A stretch of DNA of 64,000 nt from Mauremys mutica (Eukaryota > Chordata > Testudines > Geoemydidae): contig NC_059089.1 in NCBI RefSeq assembly GCF_020497125.1, positions 28,042,282 through 28,106,281 of the forward strand, read 5' to 3'. Under the pieces are notes generated by a model. It ran no database searches. It saw nothing but the letters and a program-made list of their open reading frames with translations, and was not told the DNA's origin. The number at the start of each line of letters is the position of its first letter. Positions within the stretch are counted from its first letter, which is position 1. Shown one piece after another: positions 34,050 through 45,163 of this stretch. The translations under genes and the position numbers were made by a program.

Positions 34050-34074
34050 GGGCAGGGCAGGGCAGGGCAGGGCA
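34050..34074. repeat. (GGGCA)5 microsatellite
   Basis: Five perfect GGGCA units. Four or more G3 tracts spaced by CA make this a possible G-quadruplex on the plus strand. It is short and otherwise unremarkable. Confidence 0.95.
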
Positions 34075-35409
34075 GACGTGCTGCAGACAGGGCATTGCAG
34101 GGATATGAGCTGTGGAATACCAGGGCGAGCGCCACGCCCCGACCCAAGTGCATAGCAGGGCTCTGGGGCTCGGGACTGGAAGAGCAGCTGTTGTTGTGGT
34201 CAGGTGGAGGCACTGCCTCTGGAGGTATTTCAGCTCTGGAGTGATGTGTGCTGGCAGAACTGTGTGGGAAAAGCATTCCTGCACCTGCTGACACTGCCGG
34301 CTCCTCTAGCCAAAGCCAGCCGTGGTACTATCAGAAGCAATACAGTTCACAGATACGCAGAGAAATAACAAGTACCGAAGGGGCTGCTGTCATTACTAGG
34401 GAGTGTTCTGATCCGGAGGCAATTGGGCATAGCTGTGCCAGCCAAACGGGACCACGAACAAAAACATCTGCAGGATGCAGAGAGTAACTTCTTGGCTCGC
34501 ACCGTCACCTGGGGACTGGCCTACTGGTGATCAGCTGCGTCCTACTCAGAAGAAGCTGCACACGTTCCTCAGGAGAGAATGCAAGAGGCATCCAGAGGAA
34601 CAGGCATAATTCTGCCAGTCAAACCCGGGGTAAACACAATGCATCAACATTTACTGAGAATTAAAATCCCAAACATCTGCTGGAGCAGTAAATGTCTTGG
34701 TGGCTAATGTAGCCAACAGGGGACCCCGCAGCTTCTTAGCTCTGTGTGCCACGCTAAGGCGTGCCCTGGCTGTCGCTGCGTCAGCTCTGGAGGACACTCT
34801 TGATCTTCGAGTGACACTGTCAGGCCCAGTGTTGAATTTTTGAGTAAAAAGGGTGTCACAAACTCGAACGTTAACAGGTTTCCTTTATTTTATTTTTACC
34901 TGACGCGAAAGCAGGTTTTTTCTTAAAACTTTTCTCTGCACTTTCTGCAACTCAGAAATTGTAGGCTGGTGTTACTGTTTAAGATCCTGAAAGTGAAAGT
35001 CCCCCCAAAAAGGTTATAGTCAAAAGTGACTGGTCTGTTCTCATCCTACAAGATCCTAAATGACTGAACATCACTTAACTCACTGAACTTGCCTTTGAGA
35101 TTCAGAGTCTGATATTAGTTGTTAGTAACACAGGTAAGGACAGTATCTTTTAAATATTGAGTTTTGATCCAGTAGTGTCCCTGTTATAGAAACTTCGCAG
35201 GAGACTTGTTTTTCTGTGTATGTTCCATGTACCGGAGCTACAGCAATCGTGTGAATAAGATGGTGTTTGATGAAACTTCAGTATTATTTCACTGTTGCTT
35301 TTTTGCATGTATTTTTCTAACATTGTATTGGAAAGCAGACATGGGTGGGGCCACATCCCCTCAAATATTGTCTCCTTTGCAGAGACAGGACTGGGTTACG
35401 GTTCTGGCA
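34075..35409. other. Non-coding stretch
   Basis: No gene is supported. The part from about 34860 to 35340 is AT-rich and could contain further conserved sequence, but I see no sharp boundary or motif cluster. Confidence 0.4.
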
Positions 35410-35553
35410 CTGTCCTAGGACGCAAGAGACATGAGTCCAATTCCTGGCTTTGCCACAGACTCCCTCTCTGACCCCTTCATTGCTCAGCTCCTCCTCTTTA
35501 CGCTGGGGCTGATGACCTTTCCTGTGGCCACCTTGTCTGGTTAGATTGTAAGC
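35410..35553 (+). repeat. MIR-like SINE head, split by an insertion
   Basis: Bases 35412-35516 follow the MIR/CORE-SINE order: a CTAGGACGCAAGAGACATGA block, 'AATTCCTGGCTTTGCCACAG', a short pyrimidine-rich part, then 'GCTGGGGCTGATGACC'. It ends at TTAGATTGTAAGC (35541-35553). The expected continuation resumes at 35961, after an AT-rich insertion. Confidence 0.65.
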
Positions 35554-35960
35554 AGACCTGGTTGGAAATGTGCTGGTGCAACTTTTTTCCATCAGAAAAT
35601 GCCAGTTTATCAAAAGCAAAATCCTTTGCAGAAATGTGTCAGCTTTGACAAAAAATTGTTTAGAAAATTGAAAAAATATGTTTCGATAAGGTCCAAGCGT
35701 CCTGCTTTGACCTTTTCACAATGCAACATTCCAATTTTCCATTTCAACATGACAGCTTGTTGCAATTATGTTAGATTTTCTATTATAAAATAAAAAGTTA
35801 AAATCGGAATGAAATGTTTTGGTTTTGTTGATCGACCTGAGATGATTTTTTTCCAGAATTTTATTTCATGGGAAATTTGAAATGTGTTTGGTTGGGAACA
35901 GCAGAAATTTCAAAATTGCAAAACGCCCCCCCACAGAAGAACTCCAGGTTCCACACAGCC
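35554..35960. mobile_element. AT-rich hAT-like insertion inside an old SINE
   Basis: About 407 bp of the AT-rich family, starting AGACCTGGTTGGAAATGTGC, which resembles the AGAGYTGG-type termini of the copies at 39183 and 44095. It lies exactly between the two halves of an old SINE (35410-35553 and 35961-36074). The right terminus and the target duplication are not clear, and the last 40 bases may be host or a further small insertion. Confidence 0.45.
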
Positions 35961-36074
35961 CTTCGGGGCAGGGTCTGCTTTTATTCTGCATTTTCTCAGG
36001 GCTTAGCACGATGGGCCCCAATCTCATCTGGGCCCTATAGCTACCTCTATAAAACAAGTAATAAGAATCATAAT
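35961..36074 (+). repeat. Old amniote SINE tail (continues 35410-35553)
   Basis: Starts at CTTCGGGGCAGGGTCTGCTT, passes through GGGCTTAGCACGATGGGCCC, and ends at an AATAAGAATCATAATA tail. This is the expected continuation of the TTAGATTGTAAGC end at 35553. The AATAAT-type tail fits the 3' end of the family. Confidence 0.7.
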
Positions 36075-36259
36075 ATTGCTGTGGCATTACCCTGAGTTGT
36101 AATTCCATTAAGAGAGAATACAAGCCATAGCTGGCTTTGCACTGCCCTGTAATAACAGATGAGTAGGTAGGAGTTTCCAGAAGACACAGATGCAAACCGA
36201 GGGTAGTGCTTGGAGCTGAGCTGTCTGCAGCTTGTCAGACTGATGCTGCTGCAGCACCA

Positions 36260-36860
36260 ATTGTCATTTGCATAACCTTTTAAAATGAGGTTTGTTTACT
36301 ACTATCCCCCTTGCTATAATTGCAGGGTATAAGATGCCTTCTCCAGAAATGGACACATTAAATGCTGTGCATTCTTGACACAACAGTGCAGCAGTGGATA
36401 AGTGAATGGCGTCCTAGCTCAGGAGTGATCACGCTGCACAGAGAAAGCTGCCCAAGAAAAGAAAAGATCTGGTCTGCATGTATAGCTAGAGATGTATTTG
36501 TAGTTATAGTGATTCAAAGAGGTAACATCTTCAATTACTGGCATTGCCATTATCAGATAATACCTGAAATCACTTCATTAGACACTAATATCCTAACTTT
36601 TGTGAATTATTCAAGTGATCTGACCCAACAAAGTGGGCATTATTGTGAGATAATTGCCTGCACCTGGCAGTTCGGTTTCTTGAGGCAAAGATAAGGGTGT
36701 CTAATGTACCGACAAGGTCAATTATTCGATAATCCTTATTCCTGAGGCTCTTTCTGCTGTTAGTGATTGTTCCAATTAAAAATCTGTAACAATTAGGGGG
36801 ATCTTCAAGCTTCTCAATTAAATGTAAAAAGTTTTTATACTTAATGGGGCAAACATGAAT
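36260..36860. promoter_or_regulatory. AT-rich candidate conserved non-coding block
   Basis: The strongest part is 36540-36830: non-repetitive, AT-rich, with GATA-like (TTATCAGATAATACC), homeodomain-like (AATTATTCAAGTG, GTCAATTATTCGATAATCC) and 'TCTAATGTACCGACAAGG' stretches. Open frames of about 110-128 codons on both strands across it have no domain and are probably chance. It is a good target for alignment with other amniotes. Confidence 0.4.
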
Positions 36861-38137
36861 CTGACTTCCTGGGACTGATGATGGCATTAACTCCTTCAGT
36901 ACTGCCCTGTTGTGTATGGTCAGTGGGACAGCTTGCATATAGCCCATCTGGGCCAGAGGACCCCCATCCATGGCACCCCATTAACAGAAAATGACACCTG
37001 TTTTGCACAGCCCAGCAACCTGTAAATTCACAAGGCAAAATCCACTCTCGTGGGTTGGTTTTCATAGCTTTGCTCCCAAGGAATCACTCCAGACTGTTAA
37101 CTCTTTGACTGCAGCAATCACATCACTCATGCCCTAACAATCTGCACTATCTATATGTGTCTGTCTATATTATCTCTGTAGTGCCAATCACCACAGGACC
37201 GATGAACCACAAATTCCTGGCTCTGAGGATGTATGGGACAAAATGCCCATCCTGTAGCTACAAAGACCAATACACATTTGATGATAAACTTTTGTGCTCC
37301 ACTTGGGGTTCCTGGGCCTCGTAATGGAGTGGCCATTTCTCACAGCAGTGACGCGGTCAGGGACACCAGGTAATAGGAGGGCAGTGGCAGAGGTAGATCG
37401 TCAACTAACACAAAAATCTCACCTGCTGGCTTTAGTACTAATTTATTGCTCATAACAAGCTCATCAGTGTTTCAAATACAAATGAAAGACTTAACTGGGG
37501 ATTCACTATTAAAGCAGGAGTGAAACCTGCTAATTGCTAATATTCATCAGTTGCATTCATACCCTATTGTGTTGGGTACCATGCAGACAGGTATGGCTCT
37601 GGATTCCCCATGGCTGGTGTCACAGCTGAGGTCGCCTTTTAGCAAGGAGACCCTGGGGTGCTGTTGGGATGAGAGAGGTTGGGCTGCAAGGAACATGAAT
37701 CTCCCACATGGAGAAAAAGAGCCACAAGGAGGAAGATCTGGGTCTCTGGGGCACGGAGAGGCAGGAAGTCTGGAAGCCTTTATCCAAGAGGGCTAGGAGC
37801 AAAGAGAAGGGCTAATCCCTTGGAGCAGAGAGAGGCCATGTGCGTGTGAGAGAGAGAGATGGGTGTTTCTCCCTGTATCTCTGTGTGGCATTGCAGCAAT
37901 TACATTGAGATGTCGGGAAGGAGAGCAGTTTCCATACAAATGGCCCGTTTAGATGATGTCAGCATGCTCCCTTGGCTGGGGTCTGTGTGGACTGAAGGTC
38001 TGTTCTCCTGGTGTTCTGTGAAGTGTCCCACCCAGAAATCTTTGTGCATGGCGAGCTGAGGACACAGCCTGGGGCCTGTGCTTCCTCTGCTCTTCCTTTG
38101 CAGTGCAAGGTGCAAACAGTTCATGTAAAGAGAGAGC
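36861..38137. other. Non-coding stretch
   Basis: Ordinary sequence. No exon, repeat or regulatory signal is supported. Confidence 0.45.
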
Positions 38138-38200
38138 TCTGGGCTGGATGCTCAGTGGGCATAAATCAGCATCACTCCACTGGCATCAAGTGAGGGCCTG
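38138..38200. repeat. Old inverted-repeat element fragment
   Basis: GCTGGATGCTCAGTGGGCAT, then AAATCAGCATCACTCCACTG, then GAGGGCCTGACC: a fragment of the same family as 6841-6995. Confidence 0.45.
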
Positions 38201-38289
38201 ACCCTCTGTACCTGTGCTGGGGTGACAAGCTCATCTGCTCTGCATCCCCCACGCACACACCACAGCGGATGCAGCTCTCTGAGGATCTC

Positions 38290-38970
38290 ACTTTTCTCCA
38301 GTCTCTAATACAATAGCCTATTTTTAATGTCTCCCCAGATCTAGCAGGAGAGGAATTGCAGCTTTAAAGCACTTAATACCTTCTCTTTGTGGAGCTTTAG
38401 TTGCTGCTGTGATAGCAGAGAGTGCTGGATTCCTAGGGTGCTGGCTCTGCCTCCTGCTAGCGTGGGGCTGCTGTCGAGGCAGTGACAGGAGAACAATACT
38501 TTATGTAAATAACTTCCAAGTGGAGTTCCTCATTATTAATGCAGACAGTTCTGAAGGCGAAAGCAAACAGCATTTGGCAGCAAGAACTTTTAATGAGAAT
38601 GTCATTAAGGAATTCAGTCTGCAAGCCACAAAGAGCTTCCTCGCACACCCACCTGACTTCTCTGCCTCTCGATTTCTTTCCTGTCCACTAAACATAAAAA
38701 TGTCATTTGTTTTTATAACCCCACAATCCGGGCTCTCGCTCTCTCCTTTTATTAACCAATTTATTAGCAGGACAAGAGCAGCCAGCTGGAGTTGGAGGGC
38801 AGTGGCTTATGACCCTTTTTTTGCAATCGCCCTAATTATTTATTGCTATCAGACAGCAGCGTTTCTATAAATTAAACCCTCTCTTACCAAAGCTGCCCCA
38901 TGGGTTTAAATCAATCGAGTGAATCTCACATAATACACAATTATTAATAAGCAATCGTTTGAAATCGTGC
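38290..38970. promoter_or_regulatory. AT-rich candidate conserved non-coding block
   Basis: A non-repetitive block with dense TAAT/ATTA cores, for example 'CTCATTATTAATGCAGACAG', 'GCCCTAATTATTTATTGC', and 'TTATTAATAAGCAATCG'. A 153-codon plus frame (38409-38870) lies inside it and begins with a hydrophobic, signal-peptide-like stretch. I recognise no domain in it, its composition follows the DNA, and I consider it spurious. The element's own sequence looks more like an enhancer. Confidence 0.4.
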
Positions 38971-39182
38971 TGCATGATATTTCCTCTTAGTCCAGAATGA
39001 GCTCAAACAGCAGGGCACAAGTGAGACTGTACATTCTGGCCCCGTCACAAGAAAGCCAGGGATCCTGCCTTGCTGGTATGTACAGGAATTGAGGGATGTC
39101 GCTATGGGAGCCGAGAGAGCACGAGTTGTTGTGGACTTAGAAATGGTGGTGAGACCCTCCGACTGAATTGAATTCTTCAGAC

Positions 39183-39639
39183 GAGAGCTAGGCAGGAAAT
39201 GGAATTTCAGTTCAGGGGAAATTCTGACATTTTAAAATTTGTTTGCATTCCCAATCATAACAAAATGTCAACATTTGCCCCAGAATGGAAATTCCAACAA
39301 AAATTCTGACTTGAAAACATCAAAACATTTTCTTTTGATAATTTTGAAACATTACAATATAATAAGAAATCTTAAATATGATGATATAAAATATAAGAGG
39401 TATAAATACAACATATTACATTTTTTAACATTTAACAAAATGAATCAAAAGGATAACCTCACAACAAAATATTTTTACCTTATTGAAATGAAACATTTTG
39501 ACACTGAAACAAAACAAGAGAGTCAAAACAATTTATTTCTACTTTCTCCTGGTGAAATTTTCATGGAAATCTTCATCTTTCTGTGAAATGTTTCTGTTTT
39601 GATGAAACTGTTGTGTCAAAAAACTTTCAGCCAGCTCTG
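39183..39639. mobile_element. AT-rich hAT-like MITE, nearly full length
   Basis: About 457 bp. The left end is AGAGCTAGGCAGGAAATGG and the right end, as reverse complement, is AGAGCTGGCTGAAAG: imperfect terminal inverted repeats of the AGAGYTGG type. The interior is very AT-rich with many AAACATTTT/GAAATTTC-type inverted motifs and no conserved coding frame; the 115-codon plus frame inside is Asn/Lys-rich by composition. I see no 8-bp target duplication, so the ends may be eroded. Confidence 0.6.
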
Positions 39640-40570
39640 CTTAAGGCATTGCATGTACATCTGCTCAGGTCGACAAGCACAGCTCCACTGAAGTCAATGC
39701 AGATGCACGGATTTCCATGAGCTAGGCCTGGCCTATGATGTTATTTAATCAGAGTTATTATTTGCCATGTACACAGAGTGATTATCTGCAGTGATTTTCC
39801 ATTGGAAATTTGACACAGGCAGGCAGGATTCAGCGTGGGCCGGGGAAGGGGGAGTTCCTGTAGGTGACATGAGAGGACATAGAGAACTAGGGAAGTCCTG
39901 TGCAAATTCAAGGAAGGAATCTCCTTTTCACAATCATAAAAGGAAGGCCCTGTTCTAAGGGCTCCCCCAACCCTTCTCTCACTGGGCACAGAACGTGTGC
40001 CTGTTCTTCCCTTCCCTCCTTTGCGCCGCTCAGATTTTATTCCTTACGTAATAAAATGTTCATGGCCTTTCGGAATCGTTATGGGTTGGGATGCAGCTCA
40101 GCCGTGCAGCTGATGTTCAGCTATGCAGGTCTGAGCCACTGGAATCTGCAATCCTGCCTCCGTGTTGCTATTTGCCGCTGGTTGCACTGCCCTGGGTTAA
40201 GGCATGGACCGTTTTTGACTCCCAGATATTACCCTCTGCAAGGATTGCTTTCGCTCTCTCCATTCGAAGGCCTGCCGTGCTTGTTCCTGCCAGCACCCTC
40301 TCATGCACTCACTCAGTTTGTTATTTAGAAAGGTTTAAATGCAAAGTACTTTTAGTCAATAAAGCAGATTAGCTCTGGAACGTGAAGAGTTGTTAGCGCT
40401 GGTGGAAACGTGCATGTTCCCACCTTGGCAGGGGGGAGAACCGACATTTTGCATCACGTGCTACTTCTGTGGCCTCTCTGGTGGTGCCTGTATGGAAAAT
40501 CTCCATCCCTTCAAAAAACCTACCAGGACATAATGTTTTCACGGGACTAACGAATGTGACCTAATGTTTA
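39640..40570. other. Non-coding stretch
   Basis: A 142-codon plus frame (39900-40328) has no recognised domain. No other feature is supported. Confidence 0.45.
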
Positions 40571-40655
40571 ATTACTATCAATCACCATCGTAGCACCAGG
40601 GGCCCATGTCATGGCTCAGGATCCCAGCGGGCCAGGTGCTGTACAAAGAGCAGTT
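40571..40655 (-). repeat. Old amniote SINE tail, reverse orientation
   Basis: Reads CATCGTAGCACCAGGGGCCC, then GGGCCAGGTGCTGTACAAAG, the reverse-orientation core of the family at 8304-8427. It is more degraded than that copy. Confidence 0.6.
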
Positions 40656-40718
40656 GTCTGTTTTCTTTGCAATTGGCCTGGGGCAGCAGGGCAGGGGGCT
40701 CCCTACAGCTGATCCAAA

Positions 40719-41090
40719 TTGTCTGAATTACAATTTAGTTTGTTCAGAAATGTTCTTTATTTCTCAAGCAAATTTTTTCTTGATTTTTTTCACTTTTTAG
40801 CTACATCTTTTGAGCTATTTGAATGGAATGTTCTATTGGCCATTTTCACTCCTCAATTTTTGCTTTCAATTTTTCAAATCAGATTTTTTTTTAAAATGTT
40901 AAAATGTTTTGTTTTTAATCCTGCTCTGGGACTAAGCTGATAAAATGATTCGTTACAAGAACATTTTTATTTCGAAAGCAGAAAATGAGAAATAAACAAT
41001 GATAAAAAACAATCATTTTGATTTAAAAAAAATTAAAATTTTTCACACAAAAATGCAGCAAAAATGAGTGTGAAATGTTGGGCATTTTCC
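40719..41090. repeat. AT-rich dispersed repeat, termini unclear
   Basis: A long AT-rich tract with TTTTCACTTTTTAGC, TTTCAATTTTTCAAATC and AAAATTTTTCACACAAAAAT motifs, of the same style as 39183-39639. No terminal inverted repeat can be assigned, so membership of the family is probable but unproven. Confidence 0.35.
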
Positions 41091-43677
41091 ACCATTGGTT
41101 TTCCTTTCTGACTAGCTCAGATTCTCCCACGGCCCAGCTAGGTCCCTTTTGCAAAGCCAGGAGATGGGAGCAGAAAAGCAGCTCTGGACACTGATAAAAA
41201 CATGAAATGACCAAGTCCTGGTGAAAGACACAAGAGTTTTGTGAAAACCCTGGGTCTGACCTGGCCTATTGCTGTGGCCCAAGGACACCGCAGTGCTCTG
41301 GAAGTGTCGGGGCAGAATCTAGGCCAGAGTATTCCAGGGCAATTCCATCCCTCAGCCAGTGCCACCGTGCCATGGTGCCCAGAGGCCTTGTGTAAGGCTA
41401 GGGCAGCAGCACCCAGTGGATCTGCTCCAGTCCCATTGTGATTGGCATGTGTCCTGTGCTGAATTAAGGGTTTCCTGAAGCAGCTCCCTGGTGCCACCCG
41501 GCCATAAGTGCAGGGCCTGCTCGGCTGCTCCTTGACCATGTCTCTCTCCAGCTTCTCTCTGGTGCATGTCACAGGCGCAGGCTGAGCTACCCAAACTGCC
41601 ACTGGGACATTGGCCTGACACCGTGAAATACAAAAGCCAATAGAAATTAGACCTGATTAGTCACTGGTGCAAAGGAGACAATCCTCCTCCAAGGGGGGAA
41701 TTCAGTGTCAGGAGCCCTGCCACTGCCAGGCAATTTGCACTGAGCAGTCACCAAGCCACAAGACTTGGGATCAGTGTAGCTGCTCCCAGTTCAACTCCAA
41801 AGTGGATCTGGTTCCTCATTCTTTCCCAAAAGCCTCAGAGTACAGAAACTCCCCTGGAACCTCCTCTCTGTGACTCCTTCTCCAACCCAAATTATGCCTC
41901 CTGGGCCTTCGCTCCCCACCTGCTCAGCACAAAGCCCCAAGGAGGGACCCAGCTGATGCAGGCCGTCCATGGGGAGTGGAGGCTGATGCGGGACCTTTCT
42001 TGGACGGGGTAAAGTCTTCTGTAATCTCCCTTTCTAGAGTCACCAGTTCTGATGGCACTCATCTCCAGCAACAAGCCAGGAGACAACACTCAGGTTTGTG
42101 CAGAACAGATAAACTTGGTCCTGAAGTGTGTGATGTATCCTGCAATAAGCAGCAGTGTCAAGGGCGGTCACCCCCTTTAAGTGACGCAGGTGCAATGCCC
42201 TGTGCTAGAACAGGTGCTCGCAGTCTGGCCAGCTCAGTGGGGGAGCCCCTGGGGCTATAAAGAGCCAAGCCCTCGGTGAGGAAACAGCAGCTGGAGCTGG
42301 GTCTGGTTCCCTGGGAAGGAAGCAGTGGGAACATGCTGGGAAAGGGATGAGCCGGCCCTGGGTGCTGCTGATGCTCAGTTCAAAGAGCACAGAGAACGTT
42401 GCCGGAGGCCCTGAAGCAGGAAGGACCGTGAGGGGCCCAGGGGAGAGTTCTGGGGAGCTGCAGGCCAGGGAGGCTGAGGAACTGTTTGTGTGTTTGCCTA
42501 TTGGGGGTAAATAAAAACTGCCTTGAAAGAGACTCAGCCAGCCCCCGACAGGCAGATTAGTCCAGGCTGGAATGACCGCGGCACTCAAGCCTGGGCATTC
42601 GCCCCGGACCGTGCAGTGCGAGGCCCGCTTGCTATTGGGCACACAGCGTAGTCCCAGTAAGCTGCAGCTCACCGAGTCCGCCCCCGCTGGCATCAGCTGT
42701 GCATCCTGCATGGCCGTGGCTGAGCTGGCCAAGCAGCCGCTTCCCTCAGCCAGGGGCTGATGTCACTGCACATGCATAGCCAGTGCTGCCCCACACGGCT
42801 CCCAAGCTCTGCCCTGTGAGCCCACACACAGTCCTCTCTGGCTGAGCCGGCTGGAGCCGCGCTGAGCCAGGAGTCTCCCCCACGCCCCTGAGTAAGCCGG
42901 GTTAACTGGCCTCAGCTGGAAATAACGTTTTACAAATGCACAGTCACAACATGGGCCTGATCCTGCTGCAGCCAACATCCCATGCACTCAGCATAAGACA
43001 CAGTGAACATATGTATTACAAGTATCTCTATTTTCCCTTCAAAGTATGCACAGGCCTTTCGGAGTCCCGGGGGGAGCTGATGCCACTGCTGGAGCCTGAC
43101 AAGTGGGGGGGAACCCACCCCCTTCGGGGCCCTGGGAGGAAGGAACACTTGCTTTTGATCATGAGTTCCTCCTGGTCTGAGCACCTAAGGCCAGGGAACA
43201 GCATGGCTTGCCTCTGGAGGCTGCAAGGCCTGGGCTAGCCAACCCTGATCCCTGATGAGGCACAGCTGGCTTGGAGCAAGAATGGCTGGGGGCTTACTTG
43301 CTTCTGCAGGAAAAATCCTACTACCAGGGGGTTGGAAGCCAGAGCCAGAAACCTGAGGCTCCCACCAGGTAGGGCCTCTCGGATCAGGAAAGGGTGAACC
43401 GGAGACTGCCGGCAGTGAGCAGGATCCAGCAGAAAGAGCCAGGATGTGGGATTTCCGTGCTGAGACTATGGCCGGGGAAAGCCCGGGGGTGTCCCCAGAA
43501 AAGGGTAAAACGCAGGGACTGGGGGGTGGGACTTTGAGTTTTATTATGGAGCTTTGTTTCTGTGCATGAACAGGGGGTCCTGAGGAGGGGTGGGGAATGA
43601 ACAAGAAAAGCATGTGTGGCATTTAAGAAGCATCTTGATGGGGAAAGTGAGGCCGACTGCCTGCAAAGTGACATTGG
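41091..43677. other. Long GC-rich stretch with no supported gene
   Basis: Several open frames of 100-175 codons occur on both strands (for example 42205-42732 minus). None has a recognised domain, and they overlap each other antisense. No repeat boundary, promoter or RNA gene is visible. Confidence 0.45.
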
Positions 43678-43697
43678 GCCACAAGGGGGCACCGGGA
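43678..43697 (+). promoter_or_regulatory. Candidate CTCF-binding site
   Basis: The core CCACAAGGGGGCACCGG matches the CTCF pattern (CCANNAG, two or three G, GGC, R) at nearly every informative position. CTCF sites mark loop anchors and insulators. A single motif match has a substantial chance of being unbound. Confidence 0.35.
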
Positions 43698-44094
43698 GGC
43701 AGCTGACCTCACTACACCCATCCTGCTGACTACTGTATGAATTGTCAATTCACAGCAATTGTACGATTGGCCTTATTGGAGGGAAGAAACCATCCTCGGT
43801 CCCTTCATCGCTCTGCAACTCAGCTTCCATTTTGTGAGACGCCCGCCCTCTACAAATGGCACCATCTACATTTCAGTCCCTCGCTTTTCTTACTGACGTT
43901 GGCAGCTGTTTAATAGTTCACCAATGTAAGGATGTGAGTGTGAGATCTTTGTCAGCTGGGAACAGGTGGGAAGTTAGAGATTCTTGCCTAAAAAACACTC
44001 TGAACCCAAGTATCCAAAACCACTGGCCGTTGCTGAAGAATCAGCATCTGGTGAAGCAGCCGAGAGAAAAAGCAAACTACTGAGGCTGAGTGCC
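43698..44094. other. Non-coding stretch
   Basis: No feature is recognised. Confidence 0.4.
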
Positions 44095-44426
44095 AGAGTT
44101 CAACTGAAAATCAAATTGTTTCAGGCTGACCCAGCACGGTCTGTTTGTTTCATTTAGTGAAGTTTGGGGGTGTTTTCATACCGTGTGTGTTCATTCGCTT
44201 GTTTAAATAGATCTAGGTAAATTTCAGAATGAAACATCATTTCTAAATGAAAAGTCAAAATGTTTCCTTTTGAAAAGTCCAAATAAACCATATTTATTTA
44301 AAAACAAACATTTTCAGCTAAAACTATTTGCCAAATTCAACCCAAATCCATAAATAGTCTAAGTCAAACTGAAACTGCATTTCTAGTGAACAAACGATTT
44401 GTCTAAGAAATTCTGCCCAACTCTCC
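44095..44426. mobile_element. AT-rich hAT-like MITE with probable target duplication
   Basis: About 332 bp. The left end is AGAGTTCAACTGAAAATC and the right end, as reverse complement, is GGAGAGTTGGGCAGAATTTC. GAGTGCC stands on both sides (44088-44094 and 44427-44433). Counting one more base gives 7 of 8 matches, which fits the 8-bp duplications of hAT transposons. There is no coding capacity. It is the best-bounded copy of the AT-rich family in the window. Confidence 0.65.
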
Positions 44427-44877
44427 GAGTGCCCAGGCCTGCCAGGGTTACGCAACGCCCGTGTCCATTAAGATATTAGGGGTTTCTGGGTTTTGTGGCT
44501 GATTCCTCTCAATGTAACTCCCATTACCAGGGGTGAGTCAAGAGGAGAATGGCCCCTTGAGAGGGGAGGTGTCTCTGATTTTCTGAGACCTAGAGCCTTG
44601 TCACTTCCCCAGACCAGGATCAGGATCTCAGTGTCGCCAGCCCCTGGCCCGGTGTTTGGCCTTGTTTGCACATTCAGTAAAAGAGACAGAGTCAGATGAT
44701 ATCGCAGGGCCTAGACCAAGCGAGGGCTGGCTTGGAGGAGGGAAGAATCCGCTCCCTCTCTCTGAGCACAGGGGTGACTGGGGTTTTCTGCATGGTGTTG
44801 GCCCAGGCAAGACTGAGGCTGGAGCTGAGCAAACAGCAAAAGCCAGATTAATCCAATACTTCACTAAGGCCTGGTCT

Positions 44878-45163
44878 ACACTAAGAAGGGGGGTCGAACT
44901 AGGGTACGCAAATTCAGCTACGTGAATAGCGTAGCTGAATTCGAAGTACCCTAGTTCCACCTACTCACCCGTCCAGACGCGGCGGGGTCGAACTCCGCGG
45001 CTCCCCCGTTGACTCCGCCACCGCCGTTTGCAGTGGTGGAGTACCGGAGTCGACCGCGGCGCTTCCGGAGTTCGAACTATCGCGTCTAGATCAGACGCGA
45101 TAGTTCGAACTCCGAGAAGTCGAACTCACCGTGTCGACCCGGAAGGTAAGTGTAAACCTACCC
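44878..45163. mobile_element. Palindrome-rich MITE, copy 2
   Basis: A 286-bp relative of 26109-26403. The left end is GGCCTGGTCTACACTA and the right end, as reverse complement, is GGGTAGGTTTACACTTA. The flanks are TAA on the left and TAG on the right, so a 3-bp duplication is possible but imperfect. Hairpins: 44894-44959 and a perfect 22-bp stem with a 5-base loop at 45066-45114. Stem sequences differ from copy 1 yet pairing is preserved. It is CpG-rich and non-coding; an 83-codon frame starting inside it is spurious. Confidence 0.85.

Noticed and set aside
42205..42732. 175-codon minus frame in GC-rich DNA
   Set aside because: Ser/Pro/Leu-rich by composition, overlapped antisense by other frames, no domain.
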